DNA from: Neisseria iguanae
GTDB taxonomy: Bacteria; Pseudomonadota; Gammaproteobacteria; Burkholderiales; Neisseriaceae
Direction of reading: 5' to 3'
Length of the DNA stretch: 52,156 bases
Assembly (NCBI RefSeq): GCF_003013245.1
Contig: NZ_PXYY01000006.1
Coordinates: 1 to 52,156 of the forward strand
The translations under genes were made by a program, and so were the position numbers. The notes under the pieces were generated by a model. The model ran no database searches and was not told the DNA's origin. It saw only the letters and a list, made by a program, of their open reading frames with translations. Of the stretch, positions 31,993-41,231 are shown in pieces. Positions within the stretch are counted from its first letter, which is position 1; each line of letters begins with the position of its first letter.

Positions 31993-34173
31993 TCAATCGT
32001 CTATATTGTCAAACAAACCGCCGCCATTTCCGGCTTCGCTGTCGGCATTCTCTTCGTCCGCTTCATCGGCAAACGGCATTCCGCCTGATACGTCTTCAGC
32101 CAAAATACTGCGTACCGTCGGCATCATTTCCAGCTTCCAATCGGAATACAATATCTGCCCGAGCATGACTGCGGTTTCGGGGTCGGCTATCAGGTCGGTA
32201 AAGACCTGTGCCAGTTCCTGTTTGTTTCCGTATTCGGACGGATGAGTATCCGCTACCTGCTCCTGCGGAATGGTCTGCGGCGTGTCATCGTGCTGTTTCA
32301 GGCCGCCTGAAACAAAGTGCAGTTCCGGAATATGCGGTATCGGCCTGCCTGCGCGTTCTTTGAATGCAGGGTCGTCGTAGTATCGGATTTTGTCGGCATA
32401 GATCGGCCGTGATGCCGCCATATCCAAAATACACTTATCCATCGGCATCTGCTTGATTTCGCTGTCGTACATCAAAGCACGTTTTTGGTCGCTCACGCTT
32501 TGGCTGCGGCTTGTCCCTTTGCCGCGGCTACGCGAAACCGATTTGGCTTTAACCGTCTCGCTGCCCAAAATTTTGCTGTACTCTTCTGCTTCTGTCTGGT
32601 CTCGCGGTGTGAACAGAGCACGGGCGGCAAAGTTGGTAAAGAAGGCGCGGGCGTTTTCCCGACCGTACACGGCTTCAATCTGCGCAGGGGATTGGGCGAT
32701 AATCATCATCCGCAATCCGTATCCGGCCACATACGACACACCTTCCTGTATCGCAGGGATATTGCCCAAAGCCGGAAACTCATCCATCAGCAGCAGGCAT
32801 TGGAACGGCAGTTTGGTTTTGCCCGTGTCGGGGTCGATATTGTTTTCAGGCAGCCCTTGACCTACATTGACCTGTATAAACTGGCTGAAAAACAGATTGG
32901 TCAGACGTGAAAAGGTGGAGGTTTCGGTCGGATTGATACCGATGTAGATAGTCATACGCTGGCGGCGGGGTTCATCCAAGCGGAAATCGTCGCCTGATGT
33001 GGCCGCTTCTACAACAGGGTCTAAAAATATCCCCAAGGGGGCGGTCATGGTGGCAAGAATATCGGCATTGGTTTTCGCATTACCATTGGCAAAACCGTCC
33101 AGCAGGGTTTGGCAGGCATCCGACAGCGGTCTGCCTGTTCTGTTGCGTCTGTCCAGTTCGTCCCTAATCCATTCGGACAGATTTTTGCCGTTTTTCGGGC
33201 TGGTCAGACGGTAGAGATAAGACAAGGTACTGCGCTCCCGATAGTCGGTATTGCGGTTTTCACGCTCATCTTCGGTTTCCAGCATAAAAAGTGCCAAACC
33301 GACAAACAGTTTACGGGCGGATTCTACCCAAAAACTGCTGTTACCGTCGCCGCCGCTGCTTTTGGCACTCATCGGCAGCATGATGGCCGCCATATTGCTG
33401 ATGTCTTTGTACATAAACAGCGGATTACGCGATACATAGCTGAACGGATTCCAACGGTGGCTGCGCAATCCCTTAATCAGTTTGGCCTGCTTGAACAGTC
33501 TTTCGGTATGTGCCGTATCGCCGGAATCGAAATCGGCTTTGCTCATACCCGGCATCAAGCCGCCCGGATTGAACAGAAAAATTTTCTGTCCGACGCTGGC
33601 ACGGTAGCCTGCCGTCAGCAGAAAGTTTTCAAATTTCGGATCATAGATTGCCATACTGTCGCGGTAATGCAGGCAGTTCGGAATAATCAGCGATACACCC
33701 TTACCCGCACGGGTACGGGCGGCAACGAACAGAAATTCATTGCCCGCCCAACGCAGGAACTTGCCCCTGTATCTGCCCAATAACAGACTGGGCATCGGCA
33801 GAGGCTCGGACGGTTTATGCTTTTCGGGCGGTTTCAGCAACCCTGTTTTGGCTATTTCGGCAGTATTGGCAAAACGTGCCGACCCGTGCAATTCCCGCTT
33901 CGGTTTCATAAACAAAGCCGCCAGTATGGCGGCAAGCGGGACGGCAGCGAGTAGAAGGGCAATGACGGATGTAGCCTGCAAAGGGAAAACCATGTTTTCA
34001 GGCAGTCTGTCGTAATATGGCCAATAGCGCGGCAGCATCAATACGGACGGCGCACTTTTCAGAGACAGCCAACGGGTAAACAGCCAAGAGGCAAGATACA
34101 GGCCGCCTGCTGCGGCAAAAGGGGTAAGACCCAAGCCGAACAGGACGGCGGGCAGTTTTTTGGTGTCGGACAT
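31993..34173 (-). CDS. virD4: Type IV coupling protein VirD4/TraG
   Basis: 726-residue hexameric ATPase linking relaxosome and mating channel. Two N-terminal membrane segments (about 8-36 and 66-89) precede the motor domain. Walker A is AARTRAGKGV near 151-160 and Walker B is LLLMDEFPALGNIPAIQEG in pieces near 465-480. The C-terminal tail is acidic, as in coupling proteins that receive substrates. GGAG precedes the ATG. Gene order VirD4 - primase - MobC - relaxase forms the DNA-processing side. Confidence 0.96.
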   Translation of the reverse strand: MSDTKKLPAVLFGLGLTPFAAAGGLYLASWLFTRWLSLKSAPSVLMLPRYWPYYDRLPENMVFPLQATSVIALLLAAVPLAAILAALFMKPKRELHGSARFANTAEIAKTGLLKPPEKHKPSEPLPMPSLLLGRYRGKFLRWAGNEFLFVAARTRAGKGVSLIIPNCLHYRDSMAIYDPKFENFLLTAGYRASVGQKIFLFNPGGLMPGMSKADFDSGDTAHTERLFKQAKLIKGLRSHRWNPFSYVSRNPLFMYKDISNMAAIMLPMSAKSSGGDGNSSFWVESARKLFVGLALFMLETEDERENRNTDYRERSTLSYLYRLTSPKNGKNLSEWIRDELDRRNRTGRPLSDACQTLLDGFANGNAKTNADILATMTAPLGIFLDPVVEAATSGDDFRLDEPRRQRMTIYIGINPTETSTFSRLTNLFFSQFIQVNVGQGLPENNIDPDTGKTKLPFQCLLLMDEFPALGNIPAIQEGVSYVAGYGLRMMIIAQSPAQIEAVYGRENARAFFTNFAARALFTPRDQTEAEEYSKILGSETVKAKSVSRSRGKGTSRSQSVSDQKRALMYDSEIKQMPMDKCILDMAASRPIYADKIRYYDDPAFKERAGRPIPHIPELHFVSGGLKQHDDTPQTIPQEQVADTHPSEYGNKQELAQVFTDLIADPETAVMLGQILYSDWKLEMMPTVRSILAEDVSGGMPFADEADEENADSEAGNGGGLFDNIDD

Positions 34174-34234
34174 ATCTGTTTTACTCCATAAAAAAACGGC
34201 TTAGGCCGTCTGAAACGCCTTAGCGTATCGGACA

Positions 34235-34624
34235 TCAGCCCAAATACGCTGCCGCGCCATCGTCTCCGGTACCGTTTTCCGATGTTTCGGACTGTTTGGC
34301 CGAGATGAATTTCACTTTATCGCCGCGTACTTCATACACCGTGCGTTCGTTGTTCTGTTTATCGGTAAACCGTCTTGACCAAAGGCTTCCCCAAACCGAT
34401 ACGCAGTTGCCTTTTTTCAGATAGTTCAGGGCAAATTCGGCTGCTTTGCCGCGCAACAATATGGGAAACCATTCTGTGTGTTCTAACTGTTCTCCGTTTT
34501 TACCACGCCGCTTTTCGTTGACTGCCAACGATAATTTGGCATGAGCCGTACCGTCGTTAAAATAACCGCCTTCAGGGTCGCTCCCGAGAAAGCCCATCAG
34601 GTGCAGGGTGTTGTCGTATGGCAT
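34235..34624 (-). CDS. ssb: Single-stranded DNA-binding protein of the element
   Basis: 129 residues from the ATG at 34624, preceded by GAGAGG; the frame is open far upstream but that part is noise. The OB-fold shows LHLMGFLGSDPEGGYF, then TEWFPILLRGKAAEFALNYLKKGNCVSVWGSL in pieces. The acidic tip normally ending DDDIPF is replaced by DDGAAAYLG, so contacts with host partners may differ. It probably protects the incoming strand. A divergent gene starts 36 bases away. Confidence 0.88.
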   Translation of the reverse strand: MPYDNTLHLMGFLGSDPEGGYFNDGTAHAKLSLAVNEKRRGKNGEQLEHTEWFPILLRGKAAEFALNYLKKGNCVSVWGSLWSRRFTDKQNNERTVYEVRGDKVKFISAKQSETSENGTGDDGAAAYLG

Positions 34625-34660
34625 AATGAAACCTCTCTCAAATGTTGGTAAGGAAAATGA

Positions 34661-35050
34661 ATGGATGATTGGAATGAACTGGATGCGGCGGATGTAGGCC
34701 AACTGTTTGTTGAAAAAATGCTCGATGAAATAGACAGTCTGCGAACGGAACTGCATGAGATACAACATGCAATCCGTATAGAGCAGACCTTGCAAGCAAA
34801 GCGCAACAAACTATTTGGCGAAACAATGCTGTTGTCGGTTCTGTTACTGAGATATATCAAAGATGAAAATGAATCAGACCTGGCCGCCGCAGAAACAAAA
34901 TTGAAACAGCTTATTAAAGAATCAGAGGTATTTGAAACCCAATGCTCAATGTCTGCCGAAGTTTGGAGGGAGTTGGTCGAAGCCTGCGGCAAGATGGCAG
35001 ATACCCGAGTATTGAAGAATCTGAGCAAGCCGCCAAAAAACGTAGATTGA
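34661..35050 (+). CDS. Coiled-coil hypothetical protein
   Basis: 129 residues on the plus strand, divergent from ssb, with AAGGA before the ATG. It is acidic and helical throughout (VEKMLDEIDSLRTELHEIQHA; SDLAAAETKLKQLIKESEVF), so a coiled coil is likely. No family recognised. Its stop directly meets the end of the opposite gene at 35051. The competing minus-strand frame has poorer composition. Confidence 0.65.
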   Translation: MDDWNELDAADVGQLFVEKMLDEIDSLRTELHEIQHAIRIEQTLQAKRNKLFGETMLLSVLLLRYIKDENESDLAAAETKLKQLIKESEVFETQCSMSAEVWRELVEACGKMADTRVLKNLSKPPKNVD

Positions 35051-35278
35051 CTAGCGTCCGGCCAGCAACTGTTCTGCCTTCGGATACAATTTGTCCCGCA
35101 AGGCCTTGTTATAAGCGTAAGCGTTTTCAGGTAAAGAAAAATCCAAACCTTCGCGAACGGTTAGGTAATATTTAACCAATATCGTCTTATCTTCTTGGCT
35201 GTATGCGGCTTCAGGAATAAAGCCAAAACGTAGGAAACCGTCAAATAATTGTTCGGTTTGAGAGAAGAAAATATTCAT
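35051..35278 (-). CDS. Small hypothetical protein
   Basis: 75 residues from the ATG at 35278 after AAAGGA. MNIFFSQTEQLFDGFLRFGFIP at the start, later VKYYLTVREGLDFSLPENAYAYNKALRDKLYP in pieces. It is soluble and compact; family unknown. It follows the nuclease gene on the same strand. Confidence 0.6.
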   Translation of the reverse strand: MNIFFSQTEQLFDGFLRFGFIPEAAYSQEDKTILVKYYLTVREGLDFSLPENAYAYNKALRDKLYPKAEQLLAGR

Positions 35279-35330
35279 TACACATATCCTTTGGATTGTT
35301 TTCAATAAATAAAACCGCACTCAGACGGTT

Positions 35331-35861
35331 TTATTTGCGCTCGTTTTGTCTGAACTCGGCAGGATCAATGGGATTCGTGTCCCACCACAATCCCTTGCGG
35401 GCAGATTTGGCCACCGTTTCATCTGCCTCATACGCACTGCCGTATCGGTGGTATGCCCATGCGTAGCCGTCTTTGACCATTTGCCGGTTCACGTTCAGGC
35501 TGCCTGAAAACACAACGGCAACTGTGCGGCCATAGCGGTCGGTATCGGTAACGTCGAGCATGACCGTTTTGCCGTACACCAAGTCTGACAAATGCCGCTT
35601 GGCTTTTTGCCCGTAGGCTTGGGCTTTTTCGGGTGCGTCTATACCGTGCAGACGCACTTTGATTTGCCGTTTCTGTTCGGTCAGGCAAGTAAGCGTATCG
35701 CCGTCCGAAATGCCAACAATACGACAGGAAACTGTTTGTTCTTCCGCAGACGGACGAATCGCCGACGGCTCTCCGAACAAGCTCCAATCGCAGGCAGCGG
35801 ACAGTAGAGCAACCGTCAACGAGACCACCGAACGGCGGCAGGATTGGACACGGAATTTCAC
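35331..35861 (-). CDS. Staphylococcal-nuclease-like lipoprotein
   Basis: 176 residues from a GTG that overlaps the upstream stop by four bases. A signal with lipobox LSAAC (residues about 20-24) suggests a membrane lipoprotein. The SNase fold follows: GDTLTCL, then VRLHGIDAPEK with the active arginine, then DTDRYGRTVAVV and YAWAYHRY. Similar small nucleases are common on conjugative plasmids. Their role in transfer is unclear; degrading DNA in the periplasm or wall is possible. Confidence 0.88.
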   Translation of the reverse strand: MKFRVQSCRRSVVSLTVALLSAACDWSLFGEPSAIRPSAEEQTVSCRIVGISDGDTLTCLTEQKRQIKVRLHGIDAPEKAQAYGQKAKRHLSDLVYGKTVMLDVTDTDRYGRTVAVVFSGSLNVNRQMVKDGYAWAYHRYGSAYEADETVAKSARKGLWWDTNPIDPAEFRQNERK

Positions 35862-36493
35862 GGCATATCCAAGCGTACACCGTCGGCGGCATCATGCCCC
35901 GCCCAATAGTCGCCGAGACCAATGTTGGCTCTTACATCGCGCGTTTTGGCCTGTTTCATCATGCCGTACTTCTCGATTTTGTAACGTGCGAGCAGTTCGG
36001 CTTCCGCTTCGGTATAGGCAAATTCCTGTACGGTGTCCCGAACATTGGCCACCCAGCCTTCGCAGAATTTGTCGGCACGGGCGGTTTTGTTTTTACCGAT
36101 GCGTACCCGAGACAGTTCCGTTTTCATATATTTACGCCGTGCGGCTTTGAGTTGTCGCAACAAAACTTCGTAGGCATATGCAGCCAGTTCGGAGCGGCCG
36201 TTAATGCCGCAAAAGACAAATCCGCCACCCGTATAAGTTTTGCGATGCCATCGTTCGCAGCCGAACGCATAGGCGCAAAGATGGACCAAATTCCAATGCC
36301 ATTGCGGTGCGATCAGCGGTGCTCCGATGTAGTGTTCCATTACTTCCGCCAGTTCCACGTCCGAAGCGGTCAAACCGTATTTGTCCATCAAAATCTGTGC
36401 ATGTTTTAGTGCCTGTGCTGCTTCGTGTTCGTTGGATGATTTACCTAATGCCAAACATTTTTTTATTCGTTGCAATGCTGACTCTTTATCCAT
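35858..36493 (-). CDS. DUF2786-type protein
   Basis: 211 residues. The first 40 (ALQRIKKCLALGKSSNEHEAAQALKHAQILMDKYGL in pieces) are the typical DUF2786 helix pair. The rest (WHWNLVHLCAYAFGCERW; GRSELAAYAYEVLLRQL) agrees with the domain that often follows it. The function is unknown in the family. AAAGGAG precedes the ATG and the next gene overlaps by four bases. It lies right after virB11, so it is likely co-transcribed. Confidence 0.85.
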   Translation of the reverse strand: MDKESALQRIKKCLALGKSSNEHEAAQALKHAQILMDKYGLTASDVELAEVMEHYIGAPLIAPQWHWNLVHLCAYAFGCERWHRKTYTGGGFVFCGINGRSELAAYAYEVLLRQLKAARRKYMKTELSRVRIGKNKTARADKFCEGWVANVRDTVQEFAYTEAEAELLARYKIEKYGMMKQAKTRDVRANIGLGDYWAGHDAADGVRLDMP

Positions 36494-36530
36494 AATATTG
36501 CTCCTTTAAAATTCTTAAAAATACAATCTG

Positions 36531-37631
36531 TTATGCCTTCCCCCTCAGGACTTGATATTTTTCTACCGGGTCGAAATACAGTTCAGTCATATACGTCCGA
36601 CGAAAAAAGCACACCACGTCAATCGTGGTACGTACTGTATTGAGAATATAGTCATATGGCATGGACTTGCCCGCAGGCGATTCCATTGCAAGCTGAGCAA
36701 TCCGGTAATGCACACTTCGGGCATCGTTGGCATGAACTGAAGTCAATCCGCCAGGATGTCCCGTATTGAGTGCAGACAGATAATCCCATGCTTCGTCGCC
36801 GCGCAATTCGGTAAGCAGGATACGGTCGGGCTTCAGACGCATACAGGCGGCAATGATTTGTTTGGCCGTGATATGCTCGTTGTAAAATAAGTGGGCATGG
36901 TTGGGATGATTGGGTGTGTCCAATTCGTGCGTGTCTTCAATAGTAATGAGACGGGTGCCGAACGGAATTAAATCTACAAGTGCTTTGGTAAACGTGGTTT
37001 TGCCTGACCCAGTACCGCCTACCATACAGATGTTCAATTTCTGCTCAATGGCGATTTTGAAAAAAGTGCTTAGATCTCGGTTAGCTTTCGCCTCTAACAT
37101 TTGGTACTGCCAAGATGCAAGCGGCACATCATGCGGCAGTTTCATTTTGTCGCACACATCTCTGAACTGTGAGCCGTCTATTTCCACACCGCCATCTATG
37201 CTATCTGCGTTTCCGTAGCGGGAATAATCAGTAAAGCCTTGCAACCGTTCGGTATCAATATAGCCGTCTAAAGAAAAACGGCTGGTAGATGGTTTTCTGA
37301 TGGCAAAAACAGCAGTACGGTCTTCACAACTGGGTGGCAACATGATATGCCCGCGCTCACCGTGGGGTAAAGTTACCGAATGGATGGGGTTTGCAGTAGA
37401 AATATGCTTGCCATTCAAATTGCATAGCACATTGGCCAACTTGTTGAGCCTGTCCAAGGATAATTCGGGAGCATCCAAACGCTCGACACCGAAACTGCCC
37501 TCTACAAACATTTCAAATGGGCGGTTTATCATAACTTCGGTCAACCCTTCTCGAGCAAGCTGTTTGCTAATACCGAGGTTATCCAAAAAATTCAGGGCTG
37601 AAGCATCTGCCTTGATAGTGTTATTGTTCAT
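36531..37631 (-). CDS. virB11: VirB11 secretion ATPase
   Basis: 366 residues from the ATG at 37631. Hexameric ATPase on the cytoplasmic face of the type IV secretion channel. Walker A is GGTGSGKTTF near 205-214, the Asp box ITIEDTHELD follows, then LRGDEAWDYL and the His box with TGHPGGLTSVHAND. The frame is open 23 codons further up, but that stretch is the repeat with TGAGCCA motifs and I exclude it. A terminator and this repeat separate it from virB10, so it may need its own promoter. Confidence 0.95.
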   Translation of the reverse strand: MNNNTIKADASALNFLDNLGISKQLAREGLTEVMINRPFEMFVEGSFGVERLDAPELSLDRLNKLANVLCNLNGKHISTANPIHSVTLPHGERGHIMLPPSCEDRTAVFAIRKPSTSRFSLDGYIDTERLQGFTDYSRYGNADSIDGGVEIDGSQFRDVCDKMKLPHDVPLASWQYQMLEAKANRDLSTFFKIAIEQKLNICMVGGTGSGKTTFTKALVDLIPFGTRLITIEDTHELDTPNHPNHAHLFYNEHITAKQIIAACMRLKPDRILLTELRGDEAWDYLSALNTGHPGGLTSVHANDARSVHYRIAQLAMESPAGKSMPYDYILNTVRTTIDVVCFFRRTYMTELYFDPVEKYQVLRGKA

Positions 37632-37642
37632 TTTCGTTCCAG

Positions 37643-37760
37643 TAAAATATCGTGCAAACTGAGCCACTCTCCGTTTATCTGGCTCATTTTTAGACCACAA
37701 CTGTGGCTCAGTTTTGGAATGGAATTGACACCTATTTTCTAGGCTCAGTCTATGGAATTA
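37643..37760. repeat. TGAGCC-motif region upstream of virB11, inverted copy of 24171-24237
   Basis: Bases 37660-37726 match 24171-24237 in reverse complement with one mismatch in 67. TGAGCCA occurs at 37660-37666 and, inverted, at 37680-37686 and 37704-37710. A fourth shorter match lies near 37742. This separates virB10 from virB11 in an otherwise dense gene series, so it may be an insertion, and could carry the virB11 promoter. Confidence 0.75.
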
Positions 37761-37770
37761 ACAGTGCCCA

Positions 37771-37804
37771 TAAAAAAGCAGTCTGAAAACACTTCAGACT
37801 GCCT
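37771..37804 (-). terminator. Terminator between virB10 and virB11
   Basis: GCAGTCTGAA pairs with TTCAGACTGC around a short loop; on the minus strand it is followed by TTTTTTATGG. It should stop most transcription leaving virB10. Confidence 0.75.
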
Positions 37805-37827
37805 AAATCAGCTTGTTGCAAAACAAG

Positions 37828-39129
37828 TTAATCTGTGGGCAATATCGACGTTTCCAAAGGATTAACACGCTCATATACCCTGCTGAAATCAACATCACGG
37901 GCAACAATGATGTTAATTCGGCTACCTTGGTTTACATAGCCTGTCGGCGGGATATTAATACTGTTTTTCAAGGCTTCTGTCGCCATGTCCTGTGCGGATT
38001 CCGACGTAGTATCAAAATTGAAAGTCTGACCTTCGCCATGACTATTTCGGCGGTTGGCGGCATAATCGCCCAAGTCGCCAATCAGACTAATCATGACTGC
38101 ACCGCCGAAACGTTGCCAAAAATGATTATTGACCCGTGCACCGATGCCGGCTTCGCCAAGCTGTCCCGCAGCAGGGCTGGCCAAAGAAACTCTTACGCCG
38201 TACGGTGTTTCCGCCTCATTCCAAAGAGCAAAAACCCGCGCTTGGCCTTGAAGCAGCGCAGCAGTCTGCTCACCCGTAATTTTGGTTCCGCGTTCCAGTA
38301 ACAGCACTTTGCCGTTGGCAGAGTAAACATCTTTATCTACGATACAACGTGTAAAGCCGGGTTGGGTGGTAACGATTTTAGTCTGCATGGTGCAGGAAAT
38401 ATTCGTACCTTTGGCCAACAGGTAGTCGCCAGACGGGCTTCGTGATGCTTGTACAGATGCGGTTGACGTGGGATTTAACTTGTCCGCAAAACTGCCTTTT
38501 TGCAGCGTATCTCCATCTGAACGCAAACCCGACAACTCCGAGTTATCCAAGCCGCTGATAACAGGTTCTGTGAATGCACTGCCCGAAGCCGCACCCGCTG
38601 CCGCTTGTGTTGCCCCTCCATCTGTCGCTACCAAAACATCGCCAGTTAATTTACGGTCTTTAGGTGGCGGTTCGGTAGGAGGAGAAGCAACAGGCTCAGA
38701 TACGGCTTCCACCGTTGCAACGGTCGAAGCTGCCGATGCAGGCTGTGTCGTTGTGATACCTTCAGGAGCAGATGCCGCAGAAACTTCCTGCTGTTGTTGC
38801 AGACGTACTTGGTCGGCAGTAAAATCATATTGGCTATCGCTTGAAATTTCAGGTTTTTCTTGCGGTTCTTCTTCAACAGCAGGCTCACGGTTCAGCCATA
38901 CCATGAGCCCCGCAATTGCCAAACCCGAGCCAAGTAGTGCAACACCCAGTAAAACCAACTGTTGCGGGCTTTTAGATACACCTCCGGACGATTGGACATC
39001 GGGTACGCCGCCTTCCAATTCAGGGTTATCTACCTTGTCGTACATTGTTGTACTGTTGGCCACCTGTTCTTCTACTGAATTACCGTCATCTTGGTTTTTA
39101 CGACGACGGAAACGGTCAAAAAAACCCAT
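37828..39129 (-). CDS. virB10: VirB10/TrbI outer-core protein
   Basis: 433 residues. A cytoplasmic head (FDRFRRRKN), one membrane helix near 52-72 (QLVLLGVALLGSGLAIAGLMV), a Pro/Ala-rich periplasmic linker, and the C-terminal beta-barrel domain with LAKGTNISCTMQTKIVT, then DKDVYSANGKVLLLERGTKI and IPPTGYVNQGSRINIIVARDVDF in pieces. It spans both membranes and forms the core complex with VirB7 and VirB9. AAAGGA precedes the ATG. Confidence 0.96.
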   Translation of the reverse strand: MGFFDRFRRRKNQDDGNSVEEQVANSTTMYDKVDNPELEGGVPDVQSSGGVSKSPQQLVLLGVALLGSGLAIAGLMVWLNREPAVEEEPQEKPEISSDSQYDFTADQVRLQQQQEVSAASAPEGITTTQPASAASTVATVEAVSEPVASPPTEPPPKDRKLTGDVLVATDGGATQAAAGAASGSAFTEPVISGLDNSELSGLRSDGDTLQKGSFADKLNPTSTASVQASRSPSGDYLLAKGTNISCTMQTKIVTTQPGFTRCIVDKDVYSANGKVLLLERGTKITGEQTAALLQGQARVFALWNEAETPYGVRVSLASPAAGQLGEAGIGARVNNHFWQRFGGAVMISLIGDLGDYAANRRNSHGEGQTFNFDTTSESAQDMATEALKNSINIPPTGYVNQGSRINIIVARDVDFSRVYERVNPLETSILPTD

Positions 39130-39143
39130 ATTTTCTGTCCTTT

Positions 39144-39998
39144 CTATTTCAATAGGCGCACACTTGCGCCGTCATCTGTGCCTGTTCGGTTAAATGTACC
39201 CGTACCATCATGACTACGGTTTTCGATTCCTAAGACGGACTTACCCGAACGCAGCACAAATTTTTCAGCAGTTTCATGAACGATAACGGTGTCTTTTTCC
39301 ACATGGAAATCCGCTAAACTTTCCGTTCCATCGTTGTTGATGCGGTAAATCACAGGCAAAACGCGACCGTTATCAAAACGGAAATAGGTAAAGCGGCCGT
39401 TATCCCATAATTCGGTCGGCGCAAGCGTTTTGTCGCCGCGTCCCCAGTAATTGACGTTTGATTTACCTGTCGGCCTCACACCGCCTGCCGCAGCCAATGC
39501 AACCATTGCGGTACGGCGTTTCCCTGCCTGAGCTTCCCTGATACGGCGGATGTCCTCTGGATAGCGGAAGCGAAGTACATAAGTTGGCGGTTGCTTGGCC
39601 GTGGCTATCTTCAAGTCAAACACGTAAGTCCGCTTATCCGAAACCACAATCATGTTGGTAGCAGGCTTCGCTTCAGACGGTTTGAACAGGATATTGTTGC
39701 CACGAACCGACATTTTCCAAGCCAGTGCATCTCCCATGCCGAGAGCTGACGAACGGGAATCCAAATATTCGCCATCTTGAAGCTGCACCAATGCCGCCCG
39801 TCCAACTTTGGCATACACGGTATAAACACGCTTTTCACTGTAATTTTCCGTACGTATACGCGGATCGGCGACAGCTTGGCTAGAAAACAAAACCGCCCAA
39901 GCACTCAATGCAAAGGCGGTCATATAGCTGTTTTTATTTCGTTGTTTGTTTTCAGATGATCTGAACTTTCGTTTTACAAATGAGGAAAGAAACATCAT
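39144..39998 (-). CDS. virB9: VirB9 outer-core protein
   Basis: 284 residues with an unusual N-terminus of about 25 residues before the signal helix (MTAFALSAWAVLFSSQAVA, cleavage before DPRIR). The mature N-terminal domain has RVYTVYAKVGRAALVQLQDGE, and the C-terminal domain has PTELWDNGRFTYFRFDNGRVLPVIYRI in pieces, typical of VirB9. Its start overlaps the virB8 stop, and its ribosome-binding site AGGAGG lies inside virB8, so the two are translationally coupled. Confidence 0.95.
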   Translation of the reverse strand: MMFLSSFVKRKFRSSENKQRNKNSYMTAFALSAWAVLFSSQAVADPRIRTENYSEKRVYTVYAKVGRAALVQLQDGEYLDSRSSALGMGDALAWKMSVRGNNILFKPSEAKPATNMIVVSDKRTYVFDLKIATAKQPPTYVLRFRYPEDIRRIREAQAGKRRTAMVALAAAGGVRPTGKSNVNYWGRGDKTLAPTELWDNGRFTYFRFDNGRVLPVIYRINNDGTESLADFHVEKDTVIVHETAEKFVLRSGKSVLGIENRSHDGTGTFNRTGTDDGASVRLLK

Positions 39999-40699
39999 TG
40001 TGCAGCCTCCTTATCGGTGCGCCAGCTTGTTACCGTAAAACCGAGCGGATTAACCAGCCGTGCCTCATCAGACATGGACGCATCACGGTATTCATAACTG
40101 ATGGTAGCTACATAGCGTTGCGGCGGTATCACGTTTTTGTCCGCAGTAAGCGGTATCATGGTTTTTTCGTAGCGTACCTGCGCAGTTTTACCGATAAAAC
40201 TGATAGACAAAATTTTGACATTGATACGGAATTTGTCGGTCAACATCCTATGAGGAGCATTCGGGCTGTCTTTATAAAGCCGTACCAATTCAGATTGTAG
40301 CGAGCTATCCGACATCAGGTTTGTCGCATCAAACATATCCTGAACCGCATACCAATCATAGCCCTCACGGCTCTTCACATAGAAGGATAAGTTTGCTTTA
40401 TCTATCACTTCTCCATAACTTTGCTGTTGGTTCTTCAGCGTGGTAACAATATCGGTTGCCCCTGTGTTGTTATCCACCCGCACTAAAAACGGTACAACGG
40501 TTTTAAGCGGTGTCAAACCGGCTACCGCACCGACTGCCAACCCTGTTATCAGAAGAGAGGCGGCGGTAATGCGCCATGCGGTTTTAGCGGTTTTGCGGAC
40601 ACGATCTATCTCTGCCGTCTCAAAAGCACGTGCAGCTTCAATGAACTTAAGCGGCGGCATCGGCTTATGGCGTTCGGCCTGTTGTGTGTTCTTGGTCAT
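39995..40699 (-). CDS. virB8: VirB8 inner-membrane scaffold
   Basis: 234 residues, bitopic. A cytoplasmic tail of about 40 residues, a membrane helix near 44-66 (WRITAASLLITGLAVGAVAGL), and the periplasmic NTF2-like domain with VPFLVRVDNNTGATDIVT, then YDWYAVQDMFD and PQRYVATISYEYRDA, ending in NPLGFTVTSWRTD. AAGGAA precedes the ATG. It is followed by virB9 with a four-base overlap. Confidence 0.95.
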   Translation of the reverse strand: MTKNTQQAERHKPMPPLKFIEAARAFETAEIDRVRKTAKTAWRITAASLLITGLAVGAVAGLTPLKTVVPFLVRVDNNTGATDIVTTLKNQQQSYGEVIDKANLSFYVKSREGYDWYAVQDMFDATNLMSDSSLQSELVRLYKDSPNAPHRMLTDKFRINVKILSISFIGKTAQVRYEKTMIPLTADKNVIPPQRYVATISYEYRDASMSDEARLVNPLGFTVTSWRTDKEAAQ

Positions 40700-40809
40700 C
40701 GAAATTCCTTAATGGTTGAAACCCCGCCGTTCACGGCGGTAGTGTTGGGTCTGTCTGCGAGAGGCGTAACCTCTTTCCAAAGAAGGACAACACATAGAGC
40801 GATGTACTT

Positions 40810-40980
40810 CTATAGTATCGCCCTGTGTGTTGAAACATGATGTAGGGTCTTGTGTGTTGAATCGGCTATCTGTTTGGCATTAATCGGGAACGGTTTACCG
40901 TAGGGTTTAGGCGCACGGTGGGCGCAAGCGGACAATAAAAAAGCTGCCGTCAACGCAGCGGTACAGGTTTTGAAAAACAT
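40810..40980 (-). CDS. virB7: VirB7-like lipoprotein
   Basis: 56 residues from the ATG at 40980, preceded by AAAGGC. Signal with lipobox LLSAC at residues 15-19, then a short mature part with PKPYGKPFPIN, the usual size and layout of VirB7 lipoproteins that cap the core complex with VirB9 and VirB10. The frame upstream of this ATG is noise. It lies just before virB8, as expected. The gene end overlaps an imperfect inverted repeat (40788-40840). Confidence 0.8.
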   Translation of the reverse strand: MFFKTCTAALTAAFLLSACAHRAPKPYGKPFPINAKQIADSTHKTLHHVSTHRAIL

Positions 40981-41019
40981 AAGTTTGCCTTTCGTGATGA
41001 AGTAAAGGTAGAAATAAAA

Positions 41020-41049
41020 ACAGCCGGATCGTTTAAACGTTCCGGCTGT
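41020..41049. repeat. Long hairpin upstream of virB7
   Basis: ACAGCCGGA pairs with TCCGGCTGT, and the middle CGTTTAAACG is itself palindromic, giving a stem of about 14 bp with one mismatch. It lies 40 bases before virB7. Confidence 0.6.
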
Positions 41050-41144
41050 CGGAGAATATTGAAAACTTACATCTGACTTGTAAGGAGTGGAGGCTTTCCT
41101 CCAGATAACAGAAAACCCGCAAATCGCTTTACGGGTTTCTCGGG

Positions 41145-41150
41145 TATAAT
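41145..41150 (+). promoter_or_regulatory. Candidate -10 box for the small hydrophobic peptide gene
   Basis: Perfect TATAAT preceded by GGG, about 80 bases before the peptide start. No convincing -35 box is seen at 17 bases. Between it and the gene lies a perfect 11-bp hairpin (ACAAAGCCCCA at 41170-41180 with its complement at 41188-41198), which would form in the 5' leader. Confidence 0.4.
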
Positions 41151-41231
41151 TGCGTCGGGGCTGGTAGCAACAAAGCCCCATTCGCAGTGGGGCTTTGTGC
41201 TGAAACCGCCCTAGAAAGGATGGTTTCAAGT

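Noticed and set aside
34597..35028. 143-codon minus-strand frame opposite the coiled-coil gene
   Set aside because: Ser-rich shadow of the plus-strand gene, with no ribosome-binding site of its own, overlapping the ssb start.
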